64,000 bases of DNA from Bordetella parapertussis. Its GTDB lineage: Bacteria > Pseudomonadota > Gammaproteobacteria > Burkholderiales > Thiobacillaceae. Below the pieces are notes generated by a model, which searched no databases, was not told where the DNA came from, and saw only the letters and a program-made list of their open reading frames with translations. The stretch spans positions 1 to 64,000 of the forward strand of contig CAMDCO010000002.1 in NCBI GenBank assembly GCA_945890495.1, given 5' to 3'. Positions within the stretch are counted from its first letter, which is position 1. The number at the start of each line of letters is the position of its first letter. Position numbers and translations under genes: made by a program. Positions 1 through 7,047 of this stretch are shown here, piece by piece.

Positions 1-98
1 CCAATACCTGTGCCCGGTTCGCTTCTTTGTGACTCATCAGTTTGTCCATCTTCAAAATGTCCGCCGCCAGTTTTAACTGGGCCAGGTTGTATCACCTG

Positions 99-140
99 CG
101 GACATTTCTACTTGGGAGAAACCGGACATTACTACTTGGG
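99..140. repeat. Direct-repeat pair, possible insertion-sequence end remnant
   Basis: Two 18-bp copies of a cggacatt-ctacttggg motif lie at 99-116 and 123-140, with one mismatch and a 24-bp period. Repeated motifs of this kind occur at the ends of some IS21/IS481-type elements, so this may be the end of an element lying left of the window. No transposase is visible. The rest of 1-224 holds no recognisable gene. Confidence 0.3.
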
Positions 141-224
141 GCTAACACAAGGTCAAATAGCATTGACCCGCCTACGGGCGCGTGGCAGTCTTCTGTTCCC
201 TGTACGCCAGACCCTGTCCCGACT

Positions 225-2843
225 GTGATCGCTACTTACAATTACTGGATTGTTGCCCTGTCCTTCGCCGTGGCCTTTTTCACCGCCTACCGCGCTATCC
301 GCTTGGCCGACGGACTCGCCACCTGCGCTGATGACGCCGCCAAATCACGCATTCTGAACGGCGCCATCACACTGGGGACCGGCATTTGGGGCATGCACTT
401 TATTGGCATGCTCGCCCTGCATCTCCCCGTTCAGCTGTCTTATGACCCCTTTATGACCTTGTGGTCGGGCCTTTTTGCCGTTGTGGCCGCGGGCTTTGCG
501 TTCTGGCAGATCCGAAACATCTCACACGATGGACTCCCTTTACTGGGAGTCGCGATCGCCATGGGGGCTGGGATTGCGATCATGCACTATGTCGGCATGG
601 CGGCGATGCAGATGGAGCCGGCCATCGAGTACGACCCCTGGCTGTTCGCACTCTCCATCCTCATCGCCGTGATCGCCGCGTTTGCCGCCATCAAGGTCAT
701 GATCGTCCTGCCGAGGTACCGGAATCACCCAAGATTGAGGTGGTTTCAACTTGCAAGCACAACCCTGCTGGCGCTAGGGATCTCCGGCATGCACTACACG
801 GGCATGGCTGCCGCCCAATTTCAGCCGGGCACGATATGCCTCGCCGATCCGGGCAGCCTAAGCCCCCATCGGTTAATGGGACTGGTGGCCTTCATGGCCC
901 TGTTAGCGCTCACGCTCAGCCACTTTACGGCGCCCTATTCCAAACAATCAAGAAACACCCTTCTGGCCGAGAAGTCCCTGCCCATACTGGTCTTCGTCAT
1001 CCTGACCGGTCTCTCCTTTTCCACTTGGGTCAGCGAGAAAGAAAAAACACAAGAACGCCTATTTTACGAGTTCAATCATCATGTTGAACGCCTTACCGCC
1101 TTCGTCGAGCAGCAAATTTCCGAGCATCAGGAGGCCTTGTACGACCTGACCGCCCTGTATGCGGCCTCCAAAGAGGTCGATCCCGATGAATTTCAAACCT
1201 TCGCGGGACGGCTGGCCAGTCAAGATCGGTATTACGGCATTCAATCCATGGGCCTCCTGCGCCCGCAAGGATCGGCGCACGGCACCTCTTCCAACCCCAC
1301 ACCGACGCAGGACCTTCAAAAAAATTGTTTTTCCTCCGCCTTGCGAGTCCGCGACGCCGACTTGGTCCCACTTTTCAAGACAGGAAAACTGGCCGATCCC
1401 TTGCCGCCCTTGGTCTGGAGTCAGGCCCTGCAACGGGGCCTGGGCAGCGCTCTAGCCGCAGAAAAACCTGCTCTGGTCTTGCTCCATAGCCCTGTCCAAA
1501 GGCCTTTGACGACCACAGGAAAGCGCACGAATGCCATCGTGGTTTATCCCGTTTTCCACAACAATAAACCGCATCACACCCTGACATTGCGCTGTTCCAA
1601 CCTGCTGGGATGGGTCTATGCGAACATCGACATGAACACGATGCTGGGCCCCATGCAGACCCCGGAGTTCATGCGCCTTGACCTCTACGAGGGCACAGAA
1701 GCGCTAGAAAGCGCACGAATCTGGAGCACTTCCGCGCCAACACCACCCAACAAGACAAGCCCCCCTGCGGCGAAATACACCGCCACAGAGCCACTGCATG
1801 CAGGCAACGCCAACTGGACCGTCAAGGTTTCTCAGTTCCACACAACAGAATCTGATGACTACAACCCGTTCATGCTTATTCCCATCCTAGGCATGGCCAT
1901 CGCTATCTTCATGGCGATATTGGTATTTCTGCTCAACCAAGCAAGAACCCGCGCATTCGAAAGCACCGCCAAGGTTGAACACGAACTCATAGAAAAAGAA
2001 AAACTGGTGAACTTCATCACGGAGCAAAACCTCCATCTTGAACACACCTCACAACTTAGGACGCAGTTTTTATCCACCATGTCGCATGAACTCCGGACCC
2101 CGCTAAACTCTATTCTCGGTTTCTCGGAGGTTCTTGCGAATGCCCACAAAGGCCCTCTCAATGAGGCCCAGCAGCAGATGCTTCATCATATCCAAACGAG
2201 CGGACAACACCTGCTCTCACTCGTTAATGACACCCTGGACCTTGCCAAGATAGACGCGGGCAGAATGTCCCTGGATCTGGAACACACCGACGCCTACAGC
2301 CTGATGGCCGATAGCTTGGGCAGCGTTCAGGGACAGGCGGAGATGCGCCACATGGCCTTGGTCTTGCACGCGGACAAGACACTGGGCCTTATCTGGACGG
2401 ACATTCGCAAGGTCCGACAGATTGTCTATAACCTGCTCTCAAATGCCCTCAAATTCAGCCCGGATGCCAGTCGCATCACCCTGCAAGCCAAACGGGTGGA
2501 TCGCCTCCTCGCTGGACATCTATCCGGTAAAGAGCCCTCGTTTTGCCTCATGTTCGAGCAGGATTTATCGAGCGCATTCCTTGAGATTTGTGTCGAGGAT
2601 CTCGGTATTGGCATTGCCGAGAAGGATTTCCCCAAACTTTTCAAACCCTTTTCACAGCTAGACAGCCAGATCTCCCGTCAATTTGGCGGAACAGGCCTGG
2701 GTCTGGCCTTAACAAAAAGCCTGGTAGAACACCTGGGGGGCGGCATCGCCGTGCAAAGCCGGGTCCGCGGAGGATCTCGTTTCACCGTCTGGATCCCCTG
2801 GCGAGATGAAGCGCCTACCCCGACGCAAAAAGCCCTGCAATAA
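225..2843 (+). CDS. MHYT-CHASE membrane sensor histidine kinase
   Basis: Hybrid-type membrane sensor kinase of about 872 residues. The N-terminus is an MHYT domain with three M-H-[FY]-x-G repeats (MHFIGM, MHYVGM, MHYTGM) among several membrane helices. A periplasmic CHASE-like segment follows at about residues 265-535, then a further helix (FMLIPILGMAIAIFMAILVF). The HisKA domain has the phospho-accepting His near residue 621 (SHELRTPLNS). The HATPase domain shows the N box (NLLSNALKF), DLGIGI and GTGLGL. The frame is open from 42, but the MHYT homology begins just after the GTG at 225, so I use that start although no good ribosome site precedes it. MHYT domains are proposed to bind copper and sense diatomic gases. 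No response regulator is adjacent. Confidence 0.85.
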   Translation: MIATYNYWIVALSFAVAFFTAYRAIRLADGLATCADDAAKSRILNGAITLGTGIWGMHFIGMLALHLPVQLSYDPFMTLWSGLFAVVAAGFAFWQIRNISHDGLPLLGVAIAMGAGIAIMHYVGMAAMQMEPAIEYDPWLFALSILIAVIAAFAAIKVMIVLPRYRNHPRLRWFQLASTTLLALGISGMHYTGMAAAQFQPGTICLADPGSLSPHRLMGLVAFMALLALTLSHFTAPYSKQSRNTLLAEKSLPILVFVILTGLSFSTWVSEKEKTQERLFYEFNHHVERLTAFVEQQISEHQEALYDLTALYAASKEVDPDEFQTFAGRLASQDRYYGIQSMGLLRPQGSAHGTSSNPTPTQDLQKNCFSSALRVRDADLVPLFKTGKLADPLPPLVWSQALQRGLGSALAAEKPALVLLHSPVQRPLTTTGKRTNAIVVYPVFHNNKPHHTLTLRCSNLLGWVYANIDMNTMLGPMQTPEFMRLDLYEGTEALESARIWSTSAPTPPNKTSPPAAKYTATEPLHAGNANWTVKVSQFHTTESDDYNPFMLIPILGMAIAIFMAILVFLLNQARTRAFESTAKVEHELIEKEKLVNFITEQNLHLEHTSQLRTQFLSTMSHELRTPLNSILGFSEVLANAHKGPLNEAQQQMLHHIQTSGQHLLSLVNDTLDLAKIDAGRMSLDLEHTDAYSLMADSLGSVQGQAEMRHMALVLHADKTLGLIWTDIRKVRQIVYNLLSNALKFSPDASRITLQAKRVDRLLAGHLSGKEPSFCLMFEQDLSSAFLEICVEDLGIGIAEKDFPKLFKPFSQLDSQISRQFGGTGLGLALTKSLVEHLGGGIAVQSRVRGGSRFTVWIPWRDEAPTPTQKALQ

Positions 2844-2886
2844 AGGTCGCATTGTATTTACATATCAATGCGTTATTGCAATCCAA

Positions 2887-2917
2887 CGGGGCCGTTCCAA
2901 ACCGCGAGGCGGCCCCG
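2887..2917 (+). terminator. GC-rich hairpin after the sensor kinase
   Basis: A perfect 8-bp stem (CGGGGCCG at 2887-2894, CGGCCCCG at 2910-2917) with a 15-nt loop lies 43 bp after the kinase stop. There is no T-run, so it may be a weak or Rho-assisted terminator or simply an mRNA 3-prime-end stabiliser. Confidence 0.4.
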
Positions 2918-2950
2918 TGCACTCACGCCATCAGGCGTTTATTTGACTCC

Positions 2951-3179
2951 TGGTGATTGGTAGTGGATCTGGCCACATTACACATTTTGGCAACCACGGC
3001 GGCCATGGCCCATGTAGGGGCAGGCCCCCGTGCCTGCCCTAACGGTGAATGGGCAACCACAGGGGGGGTTGCCCCTACGAAAATCAGGCAAGCACAGGGT
3101 TCTCCCCCTCCCCTCCGCAATTCCTCCTCGCGGGTCCGTACGATGAATTGCACTACCCACTCGATTTCATATAGAGCCG
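2951..3179. repeat. Dispersed palindromic repeat, copy 1
   Basis: This 229-bp segment is nearly identical to 38841-39102. Both start at tggtgattggtagtgga and end at catatagagccg. Inside is an inverted GTAGGGGCA ... TTGCCCCTAC core of the kind common in MITE/REP-like elements. Copy 2 has about 33 bp more because one core arm is duplicated. There is no convincing gene; short frames exist on both strands but they follow the palindrome. The related core also builds the tandem array at 54116-54555. Confidence 0.75.
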
Positions 3180-3180
3180 T

Positions 3181-3468
3181 TTATTTGACCCGGCCAAAGG
3201 TGCGCATCACATCGCAGGGGTTGCCGCGCACGGTCGGTAGGCTGACACCCTTGGCAGCGGCGCGCCGATCCACCTCTTGACGGTGTTGCGTCATGTAGGT
3301 GTTGCACTCGGCATAGGACGACATGTCTTGCAACTTCTTGGCGTGAGCGGCCTGCTCGTCCGCCGTCATCAACTCTGAACCGCGAAAGCCGCCCGAGGCG
3401 TATTGAGGAAAGGCGTGGGCGGCCGCGCTGACCAGCATCAACCCCGCAACAACAATCAGATTCTTCAT
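3181..3468 (-). CDS. Small secreted protein of unknown function
   Basis: A 95-residue protein. The N-terminus (MKNLIVVAGLMLVSAAAHA) is a clear Sec signal peptide, giving a mature periplasmic protein of about 76 residues. It has two cysteines (AECNTY, NPCDV) that could form a disulfide. The start at 3468 is preceded by a GGAG motif, while the longer frame to 3528 lacks one and runs into the upstream terminator. The sequence (ELMTADEQAAHAKKLQ ... CNTYMTQHRQEV) resembles conserved uncharacterised proteobacterial periplasmic proteins, but I cannot assign a function. Confidence 0.7.
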   Translation of the reverse strand: MKNLIVVAGLMLVSAAAHAFPQYASGGFRGSELMTADEQAAHAKKLQDMSSYAECNTYMTQHRQEVDRRAAAKGVSLPTVRGNPCDVMRTFGRVK

Positions 3469-3512
3469 CGTAACAACTCCATGGAAAGGGCCGCCTAAGA
3501 AAAGGGCCCCAT

Positions 3513-3540
3513 AAGAAAAGGGCCCCATAACGGGGCCCCT
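3513..3540 (-). terminator. Terminator downstream of tusE
   Basis: On the minus strand GGGGCCCC, a 5-nt loop and GGGGCCC are followed by TTTTCTT. A second GGGGCCC-TTTTC unit lies immediately beyond (3504-3510), so the hairpin arm is duplicated. It would end the tusE transcript before the small secreted protein gene. Confidence 0.65.
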
Positions 3541-3594
3541 ATTCTAGCCGAGCCTTAGACCCCGCGTCTGGCGGGATGCGCGGCCAGCGGTCAA

Positions 3595-3636
3595 ACGCAA
3601 CCGATCAGACGCAACTGATCAAACGCAACCGGTCGG
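3595..3636. repeat. Three 14-bp tandem repeats at the tusE 3-prime end
   Basis: Units at 3595-3608, 3609-3622 and 3623-3636 (acgcaaccgatcag, acgcaactgatcaa, acgcaaccggtcgg) differ by a few bases. The last unit encodes the final Thr-Gly-Cys-Val of TusE on the minus strand. The other two lie across and beyond the stop codon, as if the C-terminal codons had been duplicated by slippage. Confidence 0.7.
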
Positions 3637-3951
3637 CTTGGGCGTACCTGCGTAACGACCCGCCTGCTTGGCCGGACCAAACGGGAAGATGTCGAAGAGG
3701 AATTTCTTTTCGCCCCATTCCGAACCAAATTCTTCCTTCAGGCCCTTTTGCAGTATCCGCAGGTTGGGCGCCGTGCCGTACTCGTTAAAGTAGTCACGCA
3801 TGTAGTGGATGATCTTCCACTGGTTTTCACCCAGTTCCAGTTTGTCCTGGCTGGCCAGGTAACTAGCGACCTCCTCGGACCAATCCGACAGGTTCACCAG
3901 ATAACCCTCCGGGTCGGTCTCAACGATTTGGCCATTGATGTGGAGTTCCAT
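3619..3951 (-). CDS. tusE: TusE/DsrC-family sulfur-carrier protein
   Basis: A 110-residue DsrC/TusE/DsvC family protein, near the usual family length. The C-terminal arm reads GPAKQAGRYAGTPKPTGCV. The penultimate cysteine (Cys-A) is present, but the upstream Cys-B position of true DsrC (QACR) is Gly (QAGR). By known family rules this makes it TusE-like, a carrier in the sulfur relay for tRNA 2-thiouridine or another persulfide transfer, rather than the two-cysteine trisulfide carrier of dissimilatory sulfite reductase. An AGAGGAAAG ribosome site precedes the ATG at 3951. The gene is monocistronic, with a terminator after it. Confidence 0.88.
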   Translation of the reverse strand: MELHINGQIVETDPEGYLVNLSDWSEEVASYLASQDKLELGENQWKIIHYMRDYFNEYGTAPNLRILQKGLKEEFGSEWGEKKFLFDIFPFGPAKQAGRYAGTPKPTGCV

Positions 3952-4029
3952 GTTCTTTCCTCTCGTTCAAAAGGCAGCCTAGGGCCGCACAGATCTATTG
4001 TTGACAGTTTTAATCAAGTATTAAAGGCC

Positions 4030-4055
4030 AAAAAAGGCCCGCACGGATACGGGCC
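4030..4055 (-). terminator. Rho-independent terminator of the PuuD-like gene
   Basis: On the minus strand GGCCCG, an 8-nt loop and CGGGCC are followed directly by six Ts. It lies 8 bp after the stop of the 4063-4611 gene. Confidence 0.85.
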
Positions 4056-4062
4056 TCTTTAC

Positions 4063-4611
4063 TTAGGACTGCGCAATCATGCAGTACAGCATGGGGATGG
4101 ACAGCATGGTATTGAAACGCGAGGTCAGCATGGCCAGGCGTGCGGCCTTGGCCTTGTCCGCCGCTTCGACGACCACGATACCGAGCGCCTTCTTCTGGTT
4201 CGGCCAAATGATGAACCAGACATTGAAGGCCATCACCAAGGCCAGCCACATGCCGATGCCGATCATCTGCAGCTCCAGGGTCAGGGCCTCAACCAAGTAA
4301 CCGGCACCGGCGGCCACCAGCAGACCCGTAACCACGGTCGCCAAGGCGGCCCAGCGGAACCAGAACAGCGCGGCCGGGGCAATCACCTTGCCAATGGCCG
4401 GCTTGTGTTCGTCGGGGATCTTGGGCATGGACGGGATTTGCACGAAATTGAAGTAGTACAAGAGGCCAATCCACAGCACGCCAGAGATCGTGTGCGACCA
4501 GCGCAGGCCATTGACCAAATCTAGCCCACCGGTGGTCATAACCATCACGATGACCAGCAGCAAGACACCCGCAGATACCGTGCGGCCCAAGGATTGAAAA
4601 ATAATGCCCAT
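4063..4611 (-). CDS. Urate-oxidase-N-domain (PuuD-like) membrane protein
   Basis: A 182-residue integral membrane protein with about five hydrophobic segments. The signature is SHTISGVLWIGLLYYFNFVQIP ... KPAIGKVIAPAALFWFRWAA, matching the membrane domain of PuuD-type urate hydroxylases. The C-terminal cytochrome c domain of full PuuD is absent. Stand-alone versions are common in proteobacteria and their role is not established; heme binding through conserved His is plausible. The ATG at 4611 is used because it begins the conserved MGII-FQSLGR segment. It has its own promoter (4690-4717) and terminator (4030-4055). Confidence 0.75.
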   Translation of the reverse strand: MGIIFQSLGRTVSAGVLLLVIVMVMTTGGLDLVNGLRWSHTISGVLWIGLLYYFNFVQIPSMPKIPDEHKPAIGKVIAPAALFWFRWAALATVVTGLLVAAGAGYLVEALTLELQMIGIGMWLALVMAFNVWFIIWPNQKKALGIVVVEAADKAKAARLAMLTSRFNTMLSIPMLYCMIAQS

Positions 4612-4689
4612 GTTATTTCCTCTCAATAAAATCAGTAAAGTCAGTTAGTTACCTTAACAGACCAACCCCTCTAGGGTCAGATGGCTTGC

Positions 4690-4717
4690 ATTGTAAATAC
4701 CTGACGAATTTTGTCAA
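4690..4717 (-). promoter_or_regulatory. Sigma-70 promoter for the PuuD-like gene
   Basis: On the minus strand a perfect -35 TTGACA (4717-4712), a 16-bp spacer and -10 TACAAT (4695-4690) lie about 80 bp upstream of the ATG at 4611. It is just outside the prophage boundary, so the host promoter was left intact by integration. Confidence 0.65.
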
Positions 4718-4762
4718 GTTTAGGAGATGTCTATCCGGTGATGGACTGATGCGACAAAGCCT

Positions 4763-4788
4763 GAAAAGCCTTTAAAAATCAACGATGT
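4763..4788. other. Prophage left attachment site (attL candidate)
   Basis: The segment gaaaagcctttaaaaatcaacgatgt recurs with two differences at 37428-37452, just beyond the integrase gene at the other end of the phage genes. The strictly identical core is 13 bp (aaatcaacgatgt, 4776-4788 and 37440-37452). Host genes resume outside it on both sides. The inferred prophage is about 32.7 kb. Confidence 0.6.
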
Positions 4789-4808
4789 TGGCAATTCATG
4801 GTGGCGCA

Positions 4809-4829
4809 TGTTGCACCAAATGTTGCACT
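4809..4829. promoter_or_regulatory. Integrase arm-type sites, left end
   Basis: Two TGTTGCAC motifs (4809 and 4821) lie 20-40 bp inside attL. The 14-mer TGTTGCACCAAATG at 4809-4822 recurs exactly at 37346-37359, and TGTAGCACTG occurs twice beside that copy. Such repeats near att cores are typical arm-binding sites for the integrase N-terminal domain; the assignment is inferred. Confidence 0.45.
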
Positions 4830-4883
4830 AAAAGCTCATCTGTCCAGCCGATCACGTCAAATCACTGGACGGATTGAGCCCAT

Positions 4884-4910
4884 AAAAAAACGGCCACAAA
4901 TGAGGCCGTT
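4884..4910 (-). terminator. Terminator of the early-left phage operon
   Basis: On the minus strand AACGGCC, an 8-nt loop and GGCCGTT are followed by a run of seven A:T positions (plus-strand A at 4884-4890). It lies just beyond the tRNA-like gene and closes the leftward early transcript inside attL. Confidence 0.8.
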
Positions 4911-4913
4911 GGT

Positions 4914-4983
4914 GATGCGGGGCAGGAATCGAACCTGCCACACTCGTTCATTTGAACGGCTCTACCTTTTGAGCTACCGCATC
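4914..4983 (-). tRNA. Degenerate tRNA-like gene, anticodon not assignable
   Basis: On the minus strand the 7-bp acceptor arms GATGCGG/CCGCATC, a classic D arm (TAGCTCAAAAGGTAGAGC) and a T arm (GCAGG-TTCGATT-CCTGC) are clear. The anticodon arm is not: only 20 nt separate the D and T arms, and the best 5-bp stem (CGTTC/GAGTG, with two G-U pairs) closes an 8-nt loop without the invariant T33. It is a decayed or unusual phage tRNA. It overlaps the last 36 bp of the adjacent coding frame. Confidence 0.55.
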
Positions 4984-5178
4984 GTTGAATTGCTTGCAAA
5001 ACCATTTCGCATCGTCTTCAAAAACAAAACCAGCTCGGGTTTGAGCCTTGGCATAGGCAGCCAAGTTTTCGATCTGATCAAGCGGCCTGTACGCCACAAA
5101 GCACTGGTACGTGAAACCGGACTTGCCGACCAGGTAGTGCATTTGTGGGTCTGACCCCTGAGTTTTTGCGTCATTCAT
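4948..5178 (-). CDS. Small phage protein, C-terminus overlaps tRNA-like gene
   Basis: A 76-residue hypothetical protein (MNDAKTQGSDPQMHYLVGKSGFTY ...), last coding frame of the early-left operon. The middle (YQCFVAYRPLDQIENLAAYAKAQ) looks like a real protein, but the last dozen codons are read from the D-arm and acceptor side of the tRNA-like sequence. The natural C-terminus may therefore have been replaced. I do not recognise a family. Confidence 0.5.
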   Translation of the reverse strand: MNDAKTQGSDPQMHYLVGKSGFTYQCFVAYRPLDQIENLAAYAKAQTRAGFVFEDDAKWFCKQFNDAVAQKVEPFK

Positions 5179-5197
5179 GGCTTGCATTTTATGGGCC

Positions 5198-5464
5198 TTA
5201 GTGAGATCGGCTGAGCTGGTCGCATTCTTTGATCGCCGCCTCTCTTCGCTTGTCGAGATATTCGGCCAAGTCTTGCAGGTGCACACCCTTGGCGCATTTT
5301 TGCGAACCTTCGATTCGCACAAGTGGAATCTTGATTTCGCCAGCACTGACCTTGCGGACAAATTTGGCGCTGTCCAAGTGTGGGAAATAGTCTTTGCAAA
5401 CCACATCAACCGGGATAACCGCCCTTGCGTTGTATTGCGCCATCAGCAAAAAAGCGGTGTTCAT
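5198..5464 (-). CDS. PrtN-like pyocin activator family protein
   Basis: An 88-residue protein matching the pyocin activator PrtN family along its whole length (MNTAFLLMAQYNARAVIPVD ... RKVSAGEIKIPLVRIEGSQKCAKGVHL). PrtN activates pyocin genes in Pseudomonas aeruginosa; homologues in prophages are presumed DNA-binding regulators. The start at 5464 overlaps the stop of the next gene upstream (5461-5742) by 4 bp (ATGA). In this operon it may act on late or excision genes, which is inference. Confidence 0.8.
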   Translation of the reverse strand: MNTAFLLMAQYNARAVIPVDVVCKDYFPHLDSAKFVRKVSAGEIKIPLVRIEGSQKCAKGVHLQDLAEYLDKRREAAIKECDQLSRSH

Positions 5465-5742
5465 GACATTCCCCCCCATGCACTGACCAACGGCCTGGCG
5501 TCATAACGCTGAGCGCTGCGCTCAGACCCGGCCCAGTTGTGACCTTCAAAACCTCCATCATGGCTTTCTGCGGCCTGAAATAAGCCTGGCCGGTTGTAAA
5601 TTGTTCGTCCCCAAGCATCGCGGCGCGTGATGTTCACCAGTCTGCCGTTTTTGACATTGTTGTAAACCTGATCGCGCGAAAAACCAGCGTCAATCACTTC
5701 GGCCATGGTTCGCGGTATTTCACAAAAATCAATGATGTTCAT
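5461..5742 (-). CDS. Small phage protein with helix-turn-helix-like N-terminus
   Basis: A 93-residue protein. Residues 10-40 (PRTMAEVIDAGFSRDQVYNNVKNGRLVNI) have the look of a winged-helix or Excisionase/AlpA-like DNA-binding segment; the remainder is low in recognisable motifs. It overlaps both neighbours by 4 bp, so translation is probably coupled. No family is assigned. Confidence 0.6.
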   Translation of the reverse strand: MNIIDFCEIPRTMAEVIDAGFSRDQVYNNVKNGRLVNITRRDAWGRTIYNRPGLFQAAESHDGGFEGHNWAGSERSAQRYDARPLVSAWGGMS

Positions 5743-6035
5743 GACTTCCCCGTTGCCTTGGCTATAAGCGCACGGATTTTCTCGGATATTGCAGCAACAT
5801 GCTCTGCCTTATAGGCTGGATCAAGCTCGGCATCCTCAATAAATGGCAATGCCGTACATAGCATTTCAAGCAATTCAGGCGCGGCAGCGATCAATCTCGC
5901 ATTCGCCTCATCCTCATCGCCCAAAGTCAAATAAACGGCTGCAATATCTTTTATGACACCGGAGTAGTCTTCTGCCTTTTGAACAATATCGCCGCATCCA
6001 AGGTGAACCCAAGGCCCTGGTGTGTGCTTGCTCAT
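5739..6035 (-). CDS. Small phage protein with HTPGPW N-terminus
   Basis: A 98-residue protein starting MSKHTPGPWVHLG, a start shared by many uncharacterised phage early proteins, followed by NARLIAAAPELLEML, the second typical motif of that group. The function is unknown. The ATG at 6035 is chosen because it begins this motif and overlaps the upstream stop by 4 bp. Confidence 0.7.
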   Translation of the reverse strand: MSKHTPGPWVHLGCGDIVQKAEDYSGVIKDIAAVYLTLGDEDEANARLIAAAPELLEMLCTALPFIEDAELDPAYKAEHVAAISEKIRALIAKATGKS

Positions 6036-6424
6036 GTCGCCACCCCCATTTGATTGGCCGCATGCTTTGCCGCCATCCAAGCGCCAAATGCCAGCGTGTA
6101 GCCGTCAAGGTATTTGGGGAAATCAGCATCCTCACTGCCGGGGATGATTTCACCTTGCTGACCGTCACCCATCCACCAGGCGTCATACCATTCCTTGAAC
6201 TCTTTGGACTCTTGCGGAAATCTTGGAGGTTTACGCTGCTCCAACAGCTCCAGCGCGATCTGGCGCAAGATGTTGTATTTACCCTCAAGCTCAACGCCTT
6301 GCTCGTTGGCCCAGCGCTCTTCAAGCAATCTGTCAAGTCGCTTTTCAGCATCGCTTCGGGTGTCTTTTTTCAACAGTGCCATCGTTTCTTCTTCGCTGGC
6401 GTAGGGGTCTTGTTTTTTGCTCAT
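6032..6424 (-). CDS. Hypothetical phage early protein
   Basis: A 130-residue acidic, helix-rich protein (MSKKQDPYASEEETMALLKK ...). The C-terminus (YTLAFGAWMAAKHAANQMG) resembles the tail of small phage proteins with an A-x-W-x-A-R/K motif. It overlaps both neighbours by 4 bp in the early-left operon. No function can be assigned. Confidence 0.65.
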   Translation of the reverse strand: MSKKQDPYASEEETMALLKKDTRSDAEKRLDRLLEERWANEQGVELEGKYNILRQIALELLEQRKPPRFPQESKEFKEWYDAWWMGDGQQGEIIPGSEDADFPKYLDGYTLAFGAWMAAKHAANQMGVAT

Positions 6425-6639
6425 GCTGGTTCTCCTGATGTGATTTCAATTTCGGGTTTAAATGCCTCAATGGCTCTTCCAAGCCGCTTTGCGGCCTCGA
6501 TCTGATCTGGTGTCATGTGGTCATGCGGGCCAAGGCCCAGCATTGGCCGCAACGGCTGGCCCACTGGTGAGCTGCCGCCCTGGTGGTGCCATAGTGCAAA
6601 GCAAATGGCCGCATACACCTCCGGTACAAGCGCTTGCAT
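6421..6639 (-). CDS. Hypothetical phage early protein
   Basis: A 72-residue protein from the ATG at 6639 (MQALVPEVYAAICFALWHHQ). The frame upstream of that has no credible start. It contains a HMTPDQIEAAKRLGRAIEAF helix. The ATGA overlap with the next gene suggests translational coupling. No family is recognised. Confidence 0.55.
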   Translation of the reverse strand: MQALVPEVYAAICFALWHHQGGSSPVGQPLRPMLGLGPHDHMTPDQIEAAKRLGRAIEAFKPEIEITSGEPA

Positions 6640-6641
6640 GG

Positions 6642-6863
6642 TCACAACTCCACCTCCGTTTTGACACTGGTGTAGTGCGGGATGTAGCCGCCCTGCACGT
6701 AATAGGTTTTTTGGCACTTGGGGCAATCCGTTGACCCCGTGCCCTCAAGCCATGGCAAGCGGTAAAGGTCGCCTGGGTCTTGCAGCATTTCATCGTCGGT
6801 CATGGTGTGGCCGCAATGCGGGCACGTTGGTTTTCTGGTTTGGAATGTGTTGATGTCATTCAT
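6642..6863 (-). CDS. Small zinc-ribbon phage protein
   Basis: A 73-residue protein with CPHCGH near the N-terminus and CPKCQKTYYV near the C-terminus, so a four-cysteine zinc ribbon. Small proteins of this type are frequent in phage early operons; the target is unknown. The start MNDINTFQ at 6863 is chosen because the zinc ribbon begins shortly after it. Confidence 0.65.
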   Translation of the reverse strand: MNDINTFQTRKPTCPHCGHTMTDDEMLQDPGDLYRLPWLEGTGSTDCPKCQKTYYVQGGYIPHYTSVKTEVEL

Positions 6864-6864
6864 G

Positions 6865-7047
6865 TCATTGCATCCTTGAAATTGGCACATGCACACAGGC
6901 TTTGCTTTGATGGCTTTGGACGTTGACCAGTGGGACAACATTCCAAATCGTTTGGTCTGGATGGTCGATCCAGCGTTTGCAGTTGCGGCAGCGCTCAGAC
7001 GGCTGCTGCGGCCTGCATCGGTTGTAAGCGGCGGGCATTGGCGTCAT
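6865..7047 (-). CDS. Small cysteine-containing phage protein
   Basis: A 60-residue protein (MTPMPAAYNRCRPQQPSERC ...) with an RCRNCKRW motif. The ATG at 7047 overlaps the stop of the upstream gene (ATGA). The frame is open farther upstream, but that part is only the shadow of the 7044-7433 gene. The function is unknown. Confidence 0.45.
   Translation of the reverse strand: MTPMPAAYNRCRPQQPSERCRNCKRWIDHPDQTIWNVVPLVNVQSHQSKACVHVPISRMQ

Noticed and set aside
4914-4983. Prophage insertion into this tRNA as attB
   Set aside because: No copy of the tRNA 3-prime end is found at the right end; the duplicated sequence is 130 bp further out at 4763-4788.
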